64,000 nucleotides of DNA from Biscogniauxia marginata (lineage: Eukaryota; Ascomycota; Sordariomycetes; Xylariales; Xylariaceae), in the NCBI GenBank assembly GCA_022695795.1, contig MU404192.1, positions 29,199-93,198 on the forward strand. The letters run 5' to 3'. Position 1 is the stretch's first letter. The number at the start of each line of letters is the position of its first letter. The translations under genes were made by a program, and so were the position numbers. Below, piece by piece: positions 61,508 through 64,000 of this stretch. The notes beneath the pieces were generated by a model. The model saw only the letters and a program-made list of their open reading frames with translations. It made no database searches and was not told the origin of the DNA.

Positions 61508-63916
61508 TGTTCTGTTGTCTTAATAGTAGTAAAATCACTAATGCGTTGCGTTATGTTGTTTGTGTTGTGTTGTGATTTTCCAAAGCGAAGCGCCTACAGA
61601 TTAAAAATGCACCTTGTGTCTCACACACTAGCTGTATGCGGATAGTGCGACTTATACACCTGACCCGTGGTACAATTGCAGGTCGCTAGGTATCAGGTTA
61701 CTTCGTCACTTCGGGATAGTAATTAAAGTGACTGTCACGTATGTACTAGAAAATGGGTGTTTATATATATACCTAGCTAGTGTCTGGTGTGTTGCGCGGC
61801 AACCTTGTGCTCGGCACTAGCTAAGTTAACCCGCGCTTCATGTCCCGAATAGAGCGCCCGCCAATGAGCAGCCAAGGCCCGTTGTTTCGGTCTTGATGGG
61901 AGGCAGCACCTAGAGGTCCACGTGACGTGATGTGTAGGTATTAAATATATAAAGATGGATTTGACTTATCATTACTTCGTGTTATAACATAACTATGATA
62001 CACTACTTTGCTGCCTCTTCGGTGGAATATAGCGTCTATTATTCCTTGGAATCTTTCTCTATCCTCTTCCAGACCTCGCCGACCCCCCTTCTTTTACTCA
62101 CGAAGAGGTTATATTCCATCTCTAGTGTTAGCTGAGCCTCAATTCGGTTGTCCTCTGATATATCCCAATCTAGATAGTCCATCATTTCTCCCTAGTCCAG
62201 TCTCTCGAGCTTGTTGATGTCACACGGAATGACACCTGTAGGCGCCGCCAAGACCTGTTGGTCATGAGCCTGAAGGCTATTGGAGATAGATAATAGAGTT
62301 GGATTCAATGGTACCAACGTGCATGCCTTAGGCAGTAGATTCCTGAAGGACCTCATGATTAAACTTAGACTCTTAAATCCGATGAGACCAAAGAGAATTA
62401 TTAGTTGAAATTGAACTACAGTTCCAAGTCCAGCAGCCCTTGTAACAGTTAAACTGGTATAACACGTGGTCATCCCTTTGTAGTCAAGACACCGCTCATA
62501 ACTTACTCATAACAGTAGATCCATTGCCACCCGGTATTGCTGGTGCGTTTTGTAACTCCCCCGCGGTTAGGACTTGTACCAAGCAATATCTCGCCGCAAT
62601 ATATCTCTGAGATGAATTCTGCGAGGCTGGTGTGTGAGCCGTTGATGATGTGCAAACAGGCGCTATAGATGACGGAAGTACATCTTCGATAAGCTGGGTT
62701 GGTGTTACGATTGCTGTCACCTGTAAATCTAGTTCCGAGGCTGACGGCAGTTGTATCTGTTGCTACTCCAGAGCGGTAGATGGTTGTAATAGCTCTTCAT
62801 ATATCAAACGATATTCTTTTTAAGGTCATGATATAACCTAGGCTATAGTACTTACTGCATCTCGGTTGTGCTTTTGGTCCCATTAACACTTCGATTGCCT
62901 CAAACTCGCTCTGCTCTCGCCTCGAACTCGATAGTGGCATAGTCGAATTAAATAGGGTCATAATGCTGACGAGGCTCTAGAAGTATCTGGGGGCTGTCGT
63001 TGCGGTTCAGATTCCAATGCAAATAGAAATACTCTAACTGGAGAATTTGGTTTCAATACAGTAGCATCTTTAACAGTCGAGCACAAGGTAATCCTTGAGA
63101 TCGAGCAAAAGCACCTTGTACAATTTGGTGTAAAAGACAAGTCCCTTTGCATCAAAAGTCTCCGCCGTTCTTCAATTTTCTTCAGGGCTTCGTGTGACAC
63201 CTAACCACGAACTACACCAATGGTGCTCTGGGAAGTTCAATAGGTACCCGAGACTGGTTTTTTTTTTTTGGCCTCTTAACCCCGCAAGTTGGTTGAGAAA
63301 TGCATGCTTCATTGCCTTCCAGGCTTCAAAGAGATTTAATGTGGATGTTTTGAGATAGCTTTGAGTAATGCATGAATACCCCTAACCCGTGAGGTGACAA
63401 CGTTGTCGAAATGAGACTATTGATTTACCCACGCCTTGACAAGCTTCTCCTTGTACAAATCAACCCAACCAAGTTGTCTCGATTTCTTACGGATAGTGTG
63501 GGAGATACAATCCTCAACATCCAGATCAAGGTGTCATACTTGGATGCTACGCCTTTTTTCTCAAAAAACTTTTTGGTCAGATGTGCTACGCCCAGGCTCC
63601 ATACTTACGGCTAAGCCCCCTTTTCTAGAACCACCTTATCATCACGAAAGTCCCCCAAACAAATCCTTTATTCCTGCACGGATCCCCCTCTTTCCACATT
63701 TACAGAGGTAATGTGACAGGCTAAGAGTGTCCTACGGTTTATTAAGAAAAAAAAAGAAAAAAAAAAGGCCCTTTAGCCTTGGATTTGTAGCGCCCCGAGG
63801 CAAGGCTGCATGTGTCCCTAATTCACATTGTGATTGGCTTCCCATATCGGATAACCTCGACTCGGCTATAACTACACAGTATCTAGTATTGAAGATGTTA
63901 GTATTTATCTTTTGGG
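61508..63916. other. Intergenic, no gene recognised
   Basis: Minus-strand frames at 62192-62473 (with one hydrophobic segment, FQLIILFGLIGFKSLSLI), 62496-62720 and 62958-63200 may be exons or remnants of one gene, but I could not join them or recognise a family. A poly-A/AAAAG tract lies at about 63745-63767. Nothing else supported. Confidence 0.4.
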
Positions 63917-64000
63917 GGGGGGGGGGGCCGCCCCCCGCCCGGGGGGGGGGGGGGTGGGGTTTGTTGTTTGGGGTGTTGTGGTTTTGGTGGTGGGGGGGGT
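63917..64000. other. G-homopolymer terminal sequence
   Basis: The last 84 bases are runs of G broken by short C and T stretches, unlike any other part of the window. This looks like a low-quality contig end or short-read poly-G artefact rather than biology. G-rich simple repeat is the alternative. Confidence 0.7.

Noticed and set aside
62192..63200. Chain of minus-strand frames as a membrane-protein gene
   Set aside because: One hydrophobic stretch only; the frames could not be joined by convincing introns and no family was recognised.

Overview
This is nuclear DNA of a filamentous ascomycete (Pezizomycotina, most likely a sordariomycete-type fungus). Genes carry short introns of about 45-160 nt with GT...AG ends, are widely spaced on both strands, and belong to typical fungal families: a SWIRM protein, a SNF2/RING ATPase, a NACHT-WD40 NOD-like receptor, a MATE transporter, tannase, VIT-vWA, a Sco copper chaperone, an Aurora kinase remnant and an Fta2-like protein. 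Two long blocks (about 21.4-35.2 kb and 54.7-57.4 kb) are extremely AT-rich, carry almost no open frames, and look like transposons mutated by RIP (repeat-induced C-to-T change). The intergenic DNA outside these blocks is full of TAGGTACC / CCTAGGTA-type motifs.

Layout. 1-2939: repeat-flavoured intergenic DNA. 2940-4169 (-): SWIRM-domain protein. 4170-10775: long stretch with no convincing gene. 10776-11381 (+): Nudix hydrolase. 13186-16252 (-) and 16944-21398 (+): a divergent pair, an intron-rich SNF2-family ATPase with a RING-like insert, and a ten-exon NLR (N-terminal helical domain, NACHT, two C2H2-like fingers, seven WD repeats). Both reconstruct to complete frames only after splicing. 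The NLR ends at the edge of the large RIP block.

21.4-35.2 kb is a nested transposon graveyard that can be read in layers. A TA-flanked DNA transposon with long inverted repeats (24957-35203) was entered by a Ty3/gypsy-like LTR retrotransposon (25927-34036, minus sense, TSD TATAA). Everything was then RIP-mutated, except a 437-bp solo LTR (26669-27105, TSD CACAA) that inserted in the opposite orientation and kept normal base composition. A palindromic MITE (23616-24054) shares the TIR start of the DNA transposon.

35.2-44.1 kb is a decaying accessory segment: a P450 pseudogene cut by the transposon edge and full of RIP-type stops, an intact MATE transporter, a broken tannase/feruloyl esterase and a broken VIT-vWA gene. 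44.8-52.4 kb returns to conserved genes: a mitochondrial HAD phosphatase (YKR070W/CECR5 type), Sco1, and a long coiled-coil protein of unknown role. After the second RIP block come an Fta2-like/kinase-fold gene (57910-58854) and an Aurora kinase copy that has lost its ATP-binding lobe (60487-61507). The last 80 bases are a G-homopolymer smear, probably a poor contig end.

No bacterial-type operons, CRISPR arrays, rRNA or confident tRNA genes were seen. Intron coordinates were placed by eye from GT/AG signals, reading frame and family motifs.
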